Source: Bacillota bacterium (lineage in GTDB: Bacteria > Bacillota > Syntrophomonadia > Syntrophomonadales > Syntrophomonadaceae). From it: a stretch of 5,738 nucleotides of DNA. The notes beneath the pieces were generated by a model. That model was not told the origin of the DNA. It saw nothing but the letters and a program-made list of their open reading frames with translations, and ran no database searches. How positions within the stretch are numbered: position 1 is the stretch's first letter; every line of letters begins with the position of its first letter. The translations under genes were made by a program, and so were the position numbers. Location of the stretch: positions 1-5,738 of the forward strand of contig JAGFXV010000112.1 of the NCBI GenBank assembly GCA_017861475.1. Direction: 5' to 3'. This document shows, piece by piece, positions 1-4,836 of the stretch.

Positions 1-382
1 CCTCTTTGCCGGCCGGCTGCCGGTACACTCGTTCCAGAACTTTTCTCGTCCGTATCACCAGTTCTTCCGGCATAAAAGGCTTGGCAAGGTAGTCCTCACT
101 GCCCATTTCCAACCCCACGATCCGGTCAATATCTGCATCCCGGGCGGAAATGAATATGACCGGAATATCCGGATTATTTGCTTTGATCTCATGAATCAAC
201 TGATAGCCATTGATACCCGGCAGCATAATGTCCAGTATCCACAGATGCGGTTGAATCCGCGCTGCACGTGCCTCTTCCCCGGAAAAGAAGGCGATGACCT
301 GCCAGCCCTGCCTTTCCAAGTAGGTAACCAGTAAATCGCTGATGTTTTCGTCATCCTCTACCAATGCAATCAATTTCCCCAT
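1..382 (-). CDS. cssR: CssR-like two-component response regulator, N-terminal part (runs off the left edge)
   Basis: The visible 127 residues form a complete receiver domain. An acidic pocket lies in VEDDEN (E9-D11), the phospho-acceptor is D51 in WILDIMLPG, the conserved Ser is S79 in FISARDAD, and Lys is K101 in LAKPF. The stretch HLWILDIMLPG...PVIFISARDADIDR closely resembles Bacillus subtilis CssR as I remember it; that regulator works with the CssS kinase in the secretion-stress response and controls HtrA-type proteases. The OmpR-type winged-helix DNA-binding half would lie beyond base 1, presumably followed by a kinase gene. The start at 382 is chosen because it aligns with family N-termini. 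An in-frame ATG at 392-394 (start 394) would add MKRI, but AGGAG (395-399) would abut it with no spacer. I am sure of OmpR-type response regulator; CssR orthology is recognition from memory and less certain. Upstream in transcription is a secreted-protein gene. Confidence 0.85.
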   Translation of the reverse strand, partial: MGKLIALVEDDENISDLLVTYLERQGWQVIAFFSGEEARAARIQPHLWILDIMLPGINGYQLIHEIKANNPDIPVIFISARDADIDRIVGLEMGSEDYLAKPFMPEELVIRTRKVLERVYRQPAGKE

Positions 383-495
383 GATCCTTTTCATCTCCTA
401 TACAGCCGCAGTCATATCATGTTCTATGGATAGACTTTCCAAGTACCGGCTATTCTGTTGATTCAATTCTACTTTCCGCCTGATTAGCGAAGTAA

Positions 496-521
496 ATCCT
501 GCAGGAAAACACCTGCAGGAT
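496..521 (-). terminator. Perfect 10-bp hairpin after the secreted-protein gene
   Basis: ATCCTGCAGG and CCTGCAGGAT pair perfectly around a 6-base loop. The hairpin lies 6 bases past the stop codon of the 528-1268 gene. On the minus strand it is followed only by a short T-rich stretch (TTTACTT), so it is either a modest intrinsic terminator or an attenuating or 3'-protecting hairpin between this gene and cssR. The plus-strand side is also T-rich. Confidence 0.55.
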
Positions 522-527
522 GTTCAT

Positions 528-1268
528 TTATTTTTGTATCGCTTCAACCTTCGACAGGGTCGTTTTCAATTCCTCTGTGGTTTGTTTATAATTATCCAGC
601 ATTTTTTCCAGGGTTGATTTAATTGCTTTGCTGTCATTGTTTGTAATTGCCTGGTCCAATTCGTTCTGCAGTGTTAAGCCGGCATCCATTGCTATACCAT
701 CGTCAAAGTTCATAACATAATTACTGCTGCCGTTTATTTGAAAGCATCCGGTTTTAACTGTGTCAGCCTCAGCATTATTTGCATCCTTTGTCGCAATGGT
801 AACGGAAACGACCTCTCCATCCGCGTTGTTGCCCTTGTAAGCCTTTACATCCGCACCTTCAGGCAATTTAGCATTTTTCATTATTTCCTGCAGTTCTTTT
901 TCGGAAACCGGAGTAAGCTTTTCCAGATCAAAATCTTTCTCTACCCCGGTTGTTTTTTTGGTGATGGTAATTGCGTTAGTATCAATTGTGCCATCGATGA
1001 TTTGCAAAACCGGCTCCACGCTCTGCCGTTCATCAATCGCTTTTTCCCATGCCGTCTGCAATTCCGGAGCGTATTCATGGGTCAGATAAGACATAAACTT
1101 TTTGTATTGAACCTGAGAGAAACCGGAAGACATAGAAGCAGCGCTTACGGTGACAAATTTGTTATCCGTCTCATCGGCAGCGGCGGTCCCCGCCTGATAC
1201 GCGAAAGAAGCTCCTGCCAACAGGGCAATCATCAACATCCCTAATACGATCTTTTTGAATCTCTTCAT
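528..1268 (-). CDS. Secreted protein of unknown function
   Basis: A 246-residue protein that I cannot assign to a family. Residues 1-31 are a typical Sec signal peptide: positive MKRFKK, a hydrophobic core at about 7-23, then small residues with possible signal-peptidase I sites after ASFA (23) or TAAA (31). There is no lipobox; the only cysteine is C175. The mature part is hydrophilic and Lys/Asp/Glu/Thr-rich. About residues 190-246 are predicted helical and heptad-like (NELDQAITNND, then LEKMLDNYKQTTEELKTTL), suggesting a helical-hairpin or coiled-coil tail. The start is firm, with AAGGAGG at 1280-1286, 11 bases upstream, and a promoter at 1335-1362. The next gene downstream on the same strand is cssR-like, so a link to extracytoplasmic or secretion stress is possible but only inferred from position. 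The overlapping opposite-strand reading frame at 738-1244 has no comparable signals. Confidence 0.85.
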   Translation of the reverse strand: MKRFKKIVLGMLMIALLAGASFAYQAGTAAADETDNKFVTVSAASMSSGFSQVQYKKFMSYLTHEYAPELQTAWEKAIDERQSVEPVLQIIDGTIDTNAITITKKTTGVEKDFDLEKLTPVSEKELQEIMKNAKLPEGADVKAYKGNNADGEVVSVTIATKDANNAEADTVKTGCFQINGSSNYVMNFDDGIAMDAGLTLQNELDQAITNNDSKAIKSTLEKMLDNYKQTTEELKTTLSKVEAIQK

Positions 1269-1334
1269 TATTATCTATTCCTCCTTATGTTTTGTGCCGG
1301 ATCCTGGCCTGTATTTATAGTAAGGGGGAAATGT

Positions 1335-1362
1335 ATCATAAAATCCGGCAAGATTATGTTAA
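1335..1362 (-). promoter_or_regulatory. Sigma-A-type promoter of the secreted-protein gene
   Basis: On the minus strand, TTAACA (-35, 1357-1362; 5 of 6 consensus) and TATGAT (-10, 1335-1340; 5 of 6) are separated by 16 bases. The expected transcription start is near 1328, giving a leader of about 60 bases before the ATG at 1268. No regulator site was identified. Confidence 0.6.
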
Positions 1363-1406
1363 ATTGTGAAAAAAGCTCAAGCCTCAGATTATACACGTTG
1401 TCATTT

Positions 1407-1470
1407 TTAATACAGGAAAATAACAGCGAGATTTCACCTATGTTATGTTTGCATAGGAAAAATCTCGCCG
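1407..1470. repeat. Hairpin repeat, copy A
   Basis: An imperfect 19-base inverted repeat (arms 1424-1442 and 1452-1470, about 16 of 19 paired) with a 9-base loop TTATGTTTG. It is preceded by a left flank TTAATACAGGAAAATAAC. The same arms and left flank occur at 3262-3324 (copy B), but there the loop is the reverse complement. It encodes nothing recognisable. It may be a REP/MITE-like dispersed element; a transcript from either strand would fold into a stable stem. Confidence 0.8.
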
Positions 1471-1516
1471 TATATTACCTATATTTTATCTCATCATGAG
1501 ACATCATCTTATGCTT

Positions 1517-1543
1517 AAAAAATTACTCCCCGGCTCTTCTGGG
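1517..1543 (-). terminator. Weak terminator candidate of the 1608-2012 gene
   Basis: Read on the minus strand, CCCAG-AAGAG-CCGGG forms a 5-bp stem with one G-U pair, soon followed by GAGTAATTTTTT. It lies about 65 bases past the stop codon. The short stem makes this a low-confidence call. Confidence 0.3.
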
Positions 1544-1607
1544 CAAGAATATAACCCCAAATCCAAGTATCTCTGGAGGTGTCAGCAACCCCGTCCCCGT
1601 CATACTC

Positions 1608-2012
1608 CTATAATATATACTCTTTCGCCGGGTTACCGGAGAAGTCTGCTATTTCTGCCTTGGCATTTTCCAGATAAAAAACTTCAAAAATCGGATTGTC
1701 AGCCGTATTGTAAATCGATCTTACCAGTTCACTGGTTTCAATGATTTTCTGTTTTACTTTCATATCCTGAGAGAAAACCACTTCCCCGCTCAGTCGGATC
1801 CAGGCAAAAGCGGGACTGGCAATACACACTTCTACAAAAGGACATTGGTTGATCTGGGTGTACACATTCTTTTGATTACTCGTGCAAAAATACAGCTTGC
1901 CGCCTTCTTCAAGCATAAACTGAAAAGGACGTACCTTCGGCTTGCCATCTAGCCCAATGGTTGCAAAATACTGCACCGGATTCTCCTGTAAAAACTTTAC
2001 CACTTCATTCAT
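1608..2012 (-). CDS. Pyridoxamine 5'-phosphate oxidase-fold (FMN-binding split barrel) family protein
   Basis: A 134-residue protein of the small PNPOx-like flavoprotein group. The N-terminus MNEVVKFLQENPVQYFATIG followed by DGKPKVRPFQFML and KLYFCTSNQKNVYTQI is the typical helix-strand-strand opening that binds FMN or F420-like cofactors. AFAWIRLSGEVVF is the following barrel strand. Many members are annotated only as PNPOx family or general-stress proteins; a true pyridoxine-biosynthetic role is unlikely at this length, and the substrate is unknown. The frame is open to an ATG at 2118-2120, but the start at 2012 is preferred: AGGGAGG (2021-2027) sits 8 bases upstream, the family begins here, and the longer form would run through the promoter. 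The gene is divergent from an HxlR regulator that probably controls it. There is a good minus-strand promoter at 2061-2089. Confidence 0.88.
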   Translation of the reverse strand: MNEVVKFLQENPVQYFATIGLDGKPKVRPFQFMLEEGGKLYFCTSNQKNVYTQINQCPFVEVCIASPAFAWIRLSGEVVFSQDMKVKQKIIETSELVRSIYNTADNPIFEVFYLENAKAEIADFSGNPAKEYIL

Positions 2013-2020
2013 GTAAACAA

Positions 2021-2027
2021 CCTCCCT
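2021..2027 (-). promoter_or_regulatory. Ribosome binding site that fixes the PNPOx-family start at 2012
   Basis: AGGGAGG on the minus strand with an 8-base spacer to the ATG at 2010-2012. The upstream in-frame ATG at 2118-2120 lies inside the hxlR operator region and has no such site. Confidence 0.7.
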
Positions 2028-2036
2028 GATTTTCTG

Positions 2037-2056
2037 TTGCAAATTTCTCTTTGCAA
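2037..2056. promoter_or_regulatory. 20-bp dyad at the PNPOx-family transcription start (candidate operator)
   Basis: TTGCAAA-TTTCTC-TTTGCAA is a perfect 7-bp inverted repeat with a 6-base spacer. It overlaps the predicted minus-strand transcription start near 2054, a good position for repression by the divergent HxlR protein. It could instead be a leader hairpin. Its geometry equals that of the dyad at 2110-2129, but the half-site sequence differs. Confidence 0.45.
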
Positions 2057-2060
2057 GTAA

Positions 2061-2089
2061 ATAATAATTCCATGGGGAATATTCGTAAA
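2061..2089 (-). promoter_or_regulatory. Promoter of the PNPOx-family gene
   Basis: On the minus strand, TTTACG (2084-2089) and TATTAT (2061-2066) are separated by exactly 17 bases. The predicted start is near 2054, about 42 bases before the ATG. The -35 matches 4 of 6 consensus bases and the -10 matches 5 of 6. No equally good promoter was found for the divergent hxlR gene. Confidence 0.55.
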
Positions 2090-2109
2090 GTAAGCACAAT
2101 AAAGTGGTG

Positions 2110-2129
2110 TAGGTACCCAAAAGTAACTA
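2110..2129. promoter_or_regulatory. Candidate HxlR operator before the hxlR-type gene
   Basis: TAGGTAC-CCAAAA-GTAACTA is an inverted repeat with 7-base half-sites, one mismatch and a 6-base spacer. It lies just before the ribosome site of the HxlR gene. GTAC-rich or GTAA-rich dyads in front of HxlR regulators are a familiar arrangement for autoregulation. The assignment to this regulator is inference. Confidence 0.5.
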
Positions 2130-2145
2130 TTGGAGGTCTTCAGTA

Positions 2146-2463
2146 ATGTCAAAAGTTTTACCGCCTTGCCCGGTGGAAACAACCTTGCAACTTATCGGCA
2201 GCAAGTGGAAAGTCCTCATCCTCCGCGATCTGATTGACGGGACCAAAAGATTCGGGGAATTAAAAAAATCGATCGGGAATGTCAGTCAAAAAGTACTGAC
2301 CCAGCAATTGCGAATGATGGAGGAGGATGGTCTGGTTCATCGCGAAATTTTTGCAGAAGTCCCGCCAAGAGTAGAATATTCACTAACTGATACCGGCATG
2401 AGCCTGAAGCCCGTTCTGACCGCCATGAGCTGCTGGGGGGAAGATTATAAATCGAGGTTTTAA
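2146..2463 (+). CDS. HxlR-family winged-helix transcriptional regulator
   Basis: A 105-residue protein matching the whole HxlR/MarR-like family. It has the N-terminal Cys motif CPVETTLQLIGSKWKVLIL (C8), a helix-turn-helix around FGELKKSIGNVSQKVLTQQL, and the wing plus dimer helix DGLVHREIFAEVPPRVEYSLTDTG...L. In YodB/HypR-type members the N-terminal cysteine senses quinones, aldehydes or disulfide stress; C8 makes a similar redox or electrophile-sensing role plausible here. The ribosome site TGGAGG (2131-2136) is well placed, 9 bases before the ATG. The gene is divergent from the PNPOx-family flavoprotein, a common target type for HxlR regulators, and probably represses it and itself. The AlbA_2 gene follows 39 bases downstream (from its TTG) with no terminator between, so the two may be co-transcribed. 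Confidence 0.93.
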   Translation: MSKVLPPCPVETTLQLIGSKWKVLILRDLIDGTKRFGELKKSIGNVSQKVLTQQLRMMEEDGLVHREIFAEVPPRVEYSLTDTGMSLKPVLTAMSCWGEDYKSRF

Positions 2464-2489
2464 AACCACTTTGCTAAATCTATGGATGT

Positions 2490-2494
2490 GGAGG
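2490..2494 (+). promoter_or_regulatory. Ribosome binding site pointing to a TTG start at 2503
   Basis: GGAGG with an 8-base spacer to TTG at 2503-2505. The earlier in-frame ATG at 2482 has only AT-rich sequence (ACTTTGCTAAATCT) before it and would place GGAGG inside the coding sequence. Confidence 0.6.
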
Positions 2495-2502
2495 TAGCTT
2501 TT

Positions 2503-3258
2503 TTGGATTTAATAAAGATCATTGAAAAAGGGGAAGGTCCCCATCTTGATTTTAAAGAAATGATTCCGAGAGATTTGGGGAAAGTGATTGCTTCGTTCGC
2601 CAGCTGTGGCGGCGGAATTATTTTAATAGGGATTAACAAAAATCAGCAAGTCATTGGGGTTGAAACAAAGGAACTGGATGGTTTGTGGCAACATGTTGAC
2701 GAGGCTATACAAAAAGTGCATCCTACGTGTCATTGTGATTATGCCAGCGAAGAAATGCAAAACCGAAGCATTATGGTTATAAAAATCAGGGCAGGCAATC
2801 ATCCCTTATATTATTACAACGCTACTCCCTATATAAGAGAAGGTACGTCATCCCGTCCAGCCAGTCCGGAGGAGGTCGAAAACATGGTGCTGGATTTCCA
2901 TTTTGAACAAGGATTAAGGGCCGTTTTAAATGAACTTAAAACCATTAAGCAGATCATCGATGGTCAAATGTTTGTCCTGGAGTTACCAACCGATTCATGG
3001 AAACAACTGATTCTTAGAACCAGCAGCAATGGCCAGGATACCATCTTAAATCAGGTGAATTCCATTTACCAGCAAATTTTAATATGGAACAGTCACGCCA
3101 TTGTGGTTCGGAACCTAAAAAATGAAGAATATAGTTTTATGTACCCCTTCAAAGGATTAATTGGGGAGTTTTTTGATAAAAGAAAAAGTTCATTATCAAT
3201 TACCTTGGATAATTCAATAATATCATTGGAAGATAGATTGGCTTTGCGCATCTCCTGA
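2503..3258 (+). CDS. AlbA_2 (Schlafen-type) putative DNA/RNA-binding domain protein
   Basis: A 251-residue protein when read from TTG at 2503 (258 from ATG at 2482). Residues 1-130 match the AlbA_2 domain: GEGPHLDFKE at 10-19, then the helix LGKVIASFASCGGG followed by the strand IILIGI, and later YIREGTSSRPAS before the closing helix. This domain is found in Schlafen-like proteins, often with an AAA or winged-helix partner, and in some cases acts in nucleic-acid binding, tRNA cleavage or phage defence. The typical C-terminal partner domains are not seen. Residues about 131-251 contain no motif that I recognise: a helical stretch (FEQGLRAVLNELKTIKQII), then mixed strands. I therefore assign domain only, not function. 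It follows the HxlR gene with no terminator, and its TGA is 3 bases before hairpin repeat B. Confidence 0.82.
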   Translation: MDLIKIIEKGEGPHLDFKEMIPRDLGKVIASFASCGGGIILIGINKNQQVIGVETKELDGLWQHVDEAIQKVHPTCHCDYASEEMQNRSIMVIKIRAGNHPLYYYNATPYIREGTSSRPASPEEVENMVLDFHFEQGLRAVLNELKTIKQIIDGQMFVLELPTDSWKQLILRTSSNGQDTILNQVNSIYQQILIWNSHAIVVRNLKNEEYSFMYPFKGLIGEFFDKRKSSLSITLDNSIISLEDRLALRIS

Positions 3259-3261
3259 TCG

Positions 3262-3324
3262 TTAATGCAGGAAAATAACGGCGAGATTTTCCTATGTAAA
3301 CATAACATAGGAAAAATCCCGCCG
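3262..3324. repeat. Hairpin repeat, copy B
   Basis: Left flank TTAATGCAGGAAAATAAC, then arms 3279-3297 and 3305-3324 pairing almost completely with one bulged base and one A/C mismatch (A3284 against C3319). The loop is AAACATA. The left flank and left arm match copy A (1407-1470) in the same orientation, while the loop matches copy A's reverse complement. Starting 3 bases after the AlbA_2 stop, it may also serve as a transcript-end hairpin, but no T-tract follows on the plus strand. Confidence 0.8.
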
Positions 3325-3370
3325 AAAATTTCCACGTAGTGTGTCTCACCTTTAGAATCACATTTCGGTG

Positions 3371-3400
3371 TAATAAGTTTAACTGCTCCAAGACATGCTA
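3371..3400 (+). promoter_or_regulatory. Sigma-G/F-like promoter of the spore-protein gene
   Basis: CATGCTA (3394-3400) fits the CATNNTA -10 pattern of forespore sigma factors. TAATA (3371-3375) lies 18 bases before it, a one-mismatch match to the GHATR -35. The position, about 30 bases before the ATG and just ahead of GGGAG (3414-3418), suits a sspH-type gene, which is sigma-G dependent in Bacillus subtilis. The -35 is imperfect. Confidence 0.5.
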
Positions 3401-3428
3401 AGAAAAAAAGATTGGGAGAACGATATAT

Positions 3429-3602
3429 ATGGATATTAAAAAAGCTACAGAAATATTTGATTCACTAGGGGTTATTGAAGTCAAATACAAGAATTCACCT
3501 GTATGGATAGAGAAGATTGATGCTGACCGCGTTCAAGTTCGTGATATTGAAACAAACCGGCGTTTTGATGTTTCAGTTTATGATTTGGTTGAAGGAAATT
3601 AG
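3429..3602 (+). CDS. sspH: H-type small acid-soluble spore protein
   Basis: A 57-residue protein, the usual length for SspH-type proteins (about 58-60). The family pattern is visible throughout: the amphipathic N-terminus MDIKKATEIFDS, the core IEVKYKNSPVWIEKIDADRV with the PVWI signature, and the C-terminal V-rich strand plus acidic end FDVSVYDLVEGN. These proteins are made in the forespore and packed in the spore core; their exact role is minor or unclear compared with the DNA-coating alpha/beta type. The start has GGGAG 10 bases upstream, and a sigma-G-like promoter is present. The gene stands alone: the next gene is convergent. This is the clearest sign that the organism forms endospores. 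Some coding hallmarks (a Gly before Pro-Val-Trp-Ile) are replaced (Ser here), so it is a divergent member. Confidence 0.85.
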   Translation: MDIKKATEIFDSLGVIEVKYKNSPVWIEKIDADRVQVRDIETNRRFDVSVYDLVEGN

Positions 3603-3631
3603 GAGCTTTAGCAATAATATCTGTAATCACG

Positions 3632-3682
3632 ATGATTTTGATTGTGGCTGTAGGGATTTATTTTTATAATAATCCTTATTAA
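3632..3682 (+). other. Possible tiny hydrophobic open frame after sspH
   Basis: ATG at 3632 to TAA at 3682 encodes 16 residues (MILIVAVGIYFYNNPY). The frame continues upstream to a TGA and reads as one membrane-spanning helix (ALAIISVIT before the Met). No canonical start lies at a good distance from AGGAG (3600-3604); ATA at 3614 is the best-spaced codon. It may be chance, a remnant, or a very small membrane peptide. Confidence 0.2.
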
Positions 3683-3747
3683 ATTTTATACCTTAACAGC
3701 AGCATATAAAAACAAAGTGCCAGTAAGGCAAAGAACGAGTGTAATAA

Positions 3748-4425
3748 TTAAATAAACTGCAGGCTTATAGCAATGAGCAGCTGCCCCAAATAGTACAACG
3801 AGAGGTTTGCGGCCCGCATGGAGAATTTCTGCGTGCCGCCGAAAGTGTTGAAAATCATAATAACGTCGCTGGCGGTTAAGAACACTGCCCCTATGACATA
3901 CAGCAGGGCACTCGTTGAGCCGGGATTGGAAATGAAATTACCGATAGCTACGGCAGTCATCAGGACGATAGCGCCAATATATACGTAGCCGAATATTTTG
4001 AAAGCCTTTTGTACTTCTGCAATCTTGCTGAAGATCCAATAGAGCAGAATTCCTGCCGCAACCGCGCCGAAGATCAAACTCACAAGCAGATTGGTCGACA
4101 ACAGGCTCAGTGCGACCAGATACATGATGTGCCCGCTTAAAAATGAAGCGATGCCAAGTAAGAAAATTTTCTGCCCGCTTTTCTCAAACACAAAGCGGAG
4201 ATTAAGAAATACATCGCCGATTCCGCCAAGCAAGAGACCGATAACGACCAGCCTGGCAAAGCTGTGGTTAGCTGCAAGCTGCATGCTTAAAACACCAATA
4301 ATAATGAATACCAGTGCAGCGCTGCCCTTGAGTATAACGGCTGGAACGTATTTTTTCTTATTCTCGACCAAGATGAAAGCGATCTGTATGGCAAATCCGA
4401 TTATGCAAAGAAGAAGATAACGCAT
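3748..4425 (-). CDS. Lysoplasmalogenase (YhhN/TMEM86 family)
   Basis: A 225-residue integral membrane protein with about eight hydrophobic segments, the standard size for the YhhN family. Conserved positions are visible: GGIGDVFL with D71, the FLSGHIMY block with H99, GAVFLTASDVIM with D187, and LYYLGQLLI near the end with Q215. Family members characterised in animals (TMEM86B) and bacteria hydrolyse the vinyl-ether bond of lysoplasmalogens, giving an aldehyde and a glycerophospho-base; the conserved acidic residues are thought to be catalytic. This fits an anaerobe with plasmalogen lipids, though lipid content cannot be seen here. GAGGGGG (4434-4440) lies 8 bases before the ATG. The gene sits downstream of the selC terminator and is probably transcribed from its own AT-rich promoter region (4441-4505), which I could not resolve. 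It ends convergently towards sspH. Confidence 0.88.
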   Translation of the reverse strand: MRYLLLCIIGFAIQIAFILVENKKKYVPAVILKGSAALVFIIIGVLSMQLAANHSFARLVVIGLLLGGIGDVFLNLRFVFEKSGQKIFLLGIASFLSGHIMYLVALSLLSTNLLVSLIFGAVAAGILLYWIFSKIAEVQKAFKIFGYVYIGAIVLMTAVAIGNFISNPGSTSALLYVIGAVFLTASDVIMIFNTFGGTQKFSMRAANLSLYYLGQLLIAISLQFI

Positions 4426-4505
4426 GTTTAAGTCCCCCTCTATAAATATTAAGTTGATTCTATTATATGATAAAATTTAACAATACTATCGATATTATGG
4501 CTTAC

Positions 4506-4551
4506 AAAAAAACCCCTCTCTCACTTAATCCTTATAAGCGAAAGAGGGGTT
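4506..4551 (-). terminator. Intrinsic terminator of selC
   Basis: On the minus strand, AACCCCTCT (4543-4551) pairs with AGAGGGGTT (4511-4519) around an internal loop region, directly followed by TTTTT (4506-4510). It starts 12 bases after the tRNA 3' end. The plus-strand side is also T-rich, so it may work in both directions. Confidence 0.85.
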
Positions 4552-4562
4552 AATTTCTTTTT

Positions 4563-4661
4563 TGGCGGAGGCGTGTGGGAATCGAACCCACCCACCGCAG
4601 GATCACTACGGCGCAAACTGGATTTGAAGTCCAGGCGACCCACCAGGACCGATCCGCCTCC
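4563..4661 (-). tRNA. selC: Selenocysteine tRNA, tRNA-Sec (anticodon UCA)
   Basis: A 99-base tRNA including an encoded CCA. The acceptor strand GGAGGCGG pairs with CGCCTCC over 7 bp; the eighth pair expected in bacterial tRNA-Sec is a G-A mismatch. The D-stem is a 6-bp CGGTCC/GGGTCG with loop TGGT, a tRNA-Sec hallmark. The anticodon arm is CTGGA-CTTCAAA-TCCAG, with anticodon TCA at 4625-4627. A long variable arm (CGCCGTAG and CTGCGGTG, 8 pairs with two G-U) and a T-arm GTGGG-TTCGATT-CCCAC follow. The discriminator is G73. SelA/SerRS and SelB act on this tRNA to insert Sec at UGA codons. None of selA, selB or selD is in the window; selC has its own promoter and terminator. Confidence 0.96.
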
Positions 4662-4695
4662 ATGATTTCATTTTTGTTCTGCTGCTCGCTACATG

Positions 4696-4724
4696 AGTAT
4701 ATTATCCTTTGGGCAAAAAGTCAA
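4696..4724 (-). promoter_or_regulatory. selC promoter
   Basis: On the minus strand, TTGACT (4719-4724, 5 of 6) and TATACT (4696-4701, 5 of 6) are separated by an ideal 17 bases. The transcription start is expected near 4689, about 28 bases before the tRNA 5' end. This is the strongest sigma-A-type promoter in the window. Confidence 0.85.
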
Positions 4725-4751
4725 ACCTAGCCGCTGCCGGTTGCGGCATAC

Positions 4752-4814
4752 AAAAAGGACCGGGCTTTGAGCGGCATCATGCTTGAAAAGCGCATGCCGG
4801 CCAGCCAAAGCCCG
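4752..4814 (-). terminator. Intrinsic terminator of the livF-AcuB-like unit
   Basis: On the minus strand, CGGGCTTTG (4806-4814) pairs perfectly with CAAAGCCCG (4761-4769), with an inner CGGCAT/ATGCCG stem. It is followed by GTCCTTTTTG (T-tract 4752-4756). It lies 22 bases past the stop codon of the CBS-ACT gene. Confidence 0.8.
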
Positions 4815-4836
4815 CCCCCTCCTCTATTCGATCTTC

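Larger units (their letters stand above)
1269..1607. other. 339-base intergenic region without a convincing gene
   Basis: Both neighbours are on the minus strand and point leftwards. The region contains the ribosome site and promoter of the secreted-protein gene (1280-1362), hairpin repeat copy A (1407-1470), a small palindrome TCTCAT-C-ATGAGA (1489-1501) and a weak terminator for the 1608-2012 gene (1517-1543). Short open frames here (for example 1287-1499 and 1496-1744, plus) cross the hairpin repeat or the opposite-strand gene, lack good ribosome sites and have no recognisable product. Confidence 0.7.

Noticed and set aside
738..1244. A 168-residue plus-strand open frame.
   Set aside because: It is antisense to the secreted-protein gene, which has a signal peptide, a ribosome site and a promoter; the plus-strand product looks like a shadow frame without family features.
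2456..2467. A perfect 12-bp palindrome GGTTTTAAAACC across the HxlR stop codon.
   Set aside because: It has no loop for a hairpin terminator and no T-tract; an AT-rich palindrome of this length can arise by chance.
3256..3339. The AlbA_2 gene ends in TGA just before a strong hairpin, and selC is nearby, suggesting selenocysteine read-through for 26 more codons to TAG at 3337.
   Set aside because: The hairpin is a repeated element also present at 1407-1470 in non-coding DNA, it starts 20 bases after the TGA, and the extension would only translate the repeat; no Sec-type active-site motif is present.
3093..3391. Minus-strand open frames whose peptides contain a CLHRK-like stretch also found near 1440-1480.
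   Set aside because: The shared peptide comes from translating the two hairpin repeats; the frames also overlap the AlbA_2 gene end and have no good start signals.
4091..4420. A plus-strand open frame of 109 codons.
   Set aside because: It lies antisense to the lysoplasmalogenase gene, and its composition is that of a mirrored membrane-protein gene.
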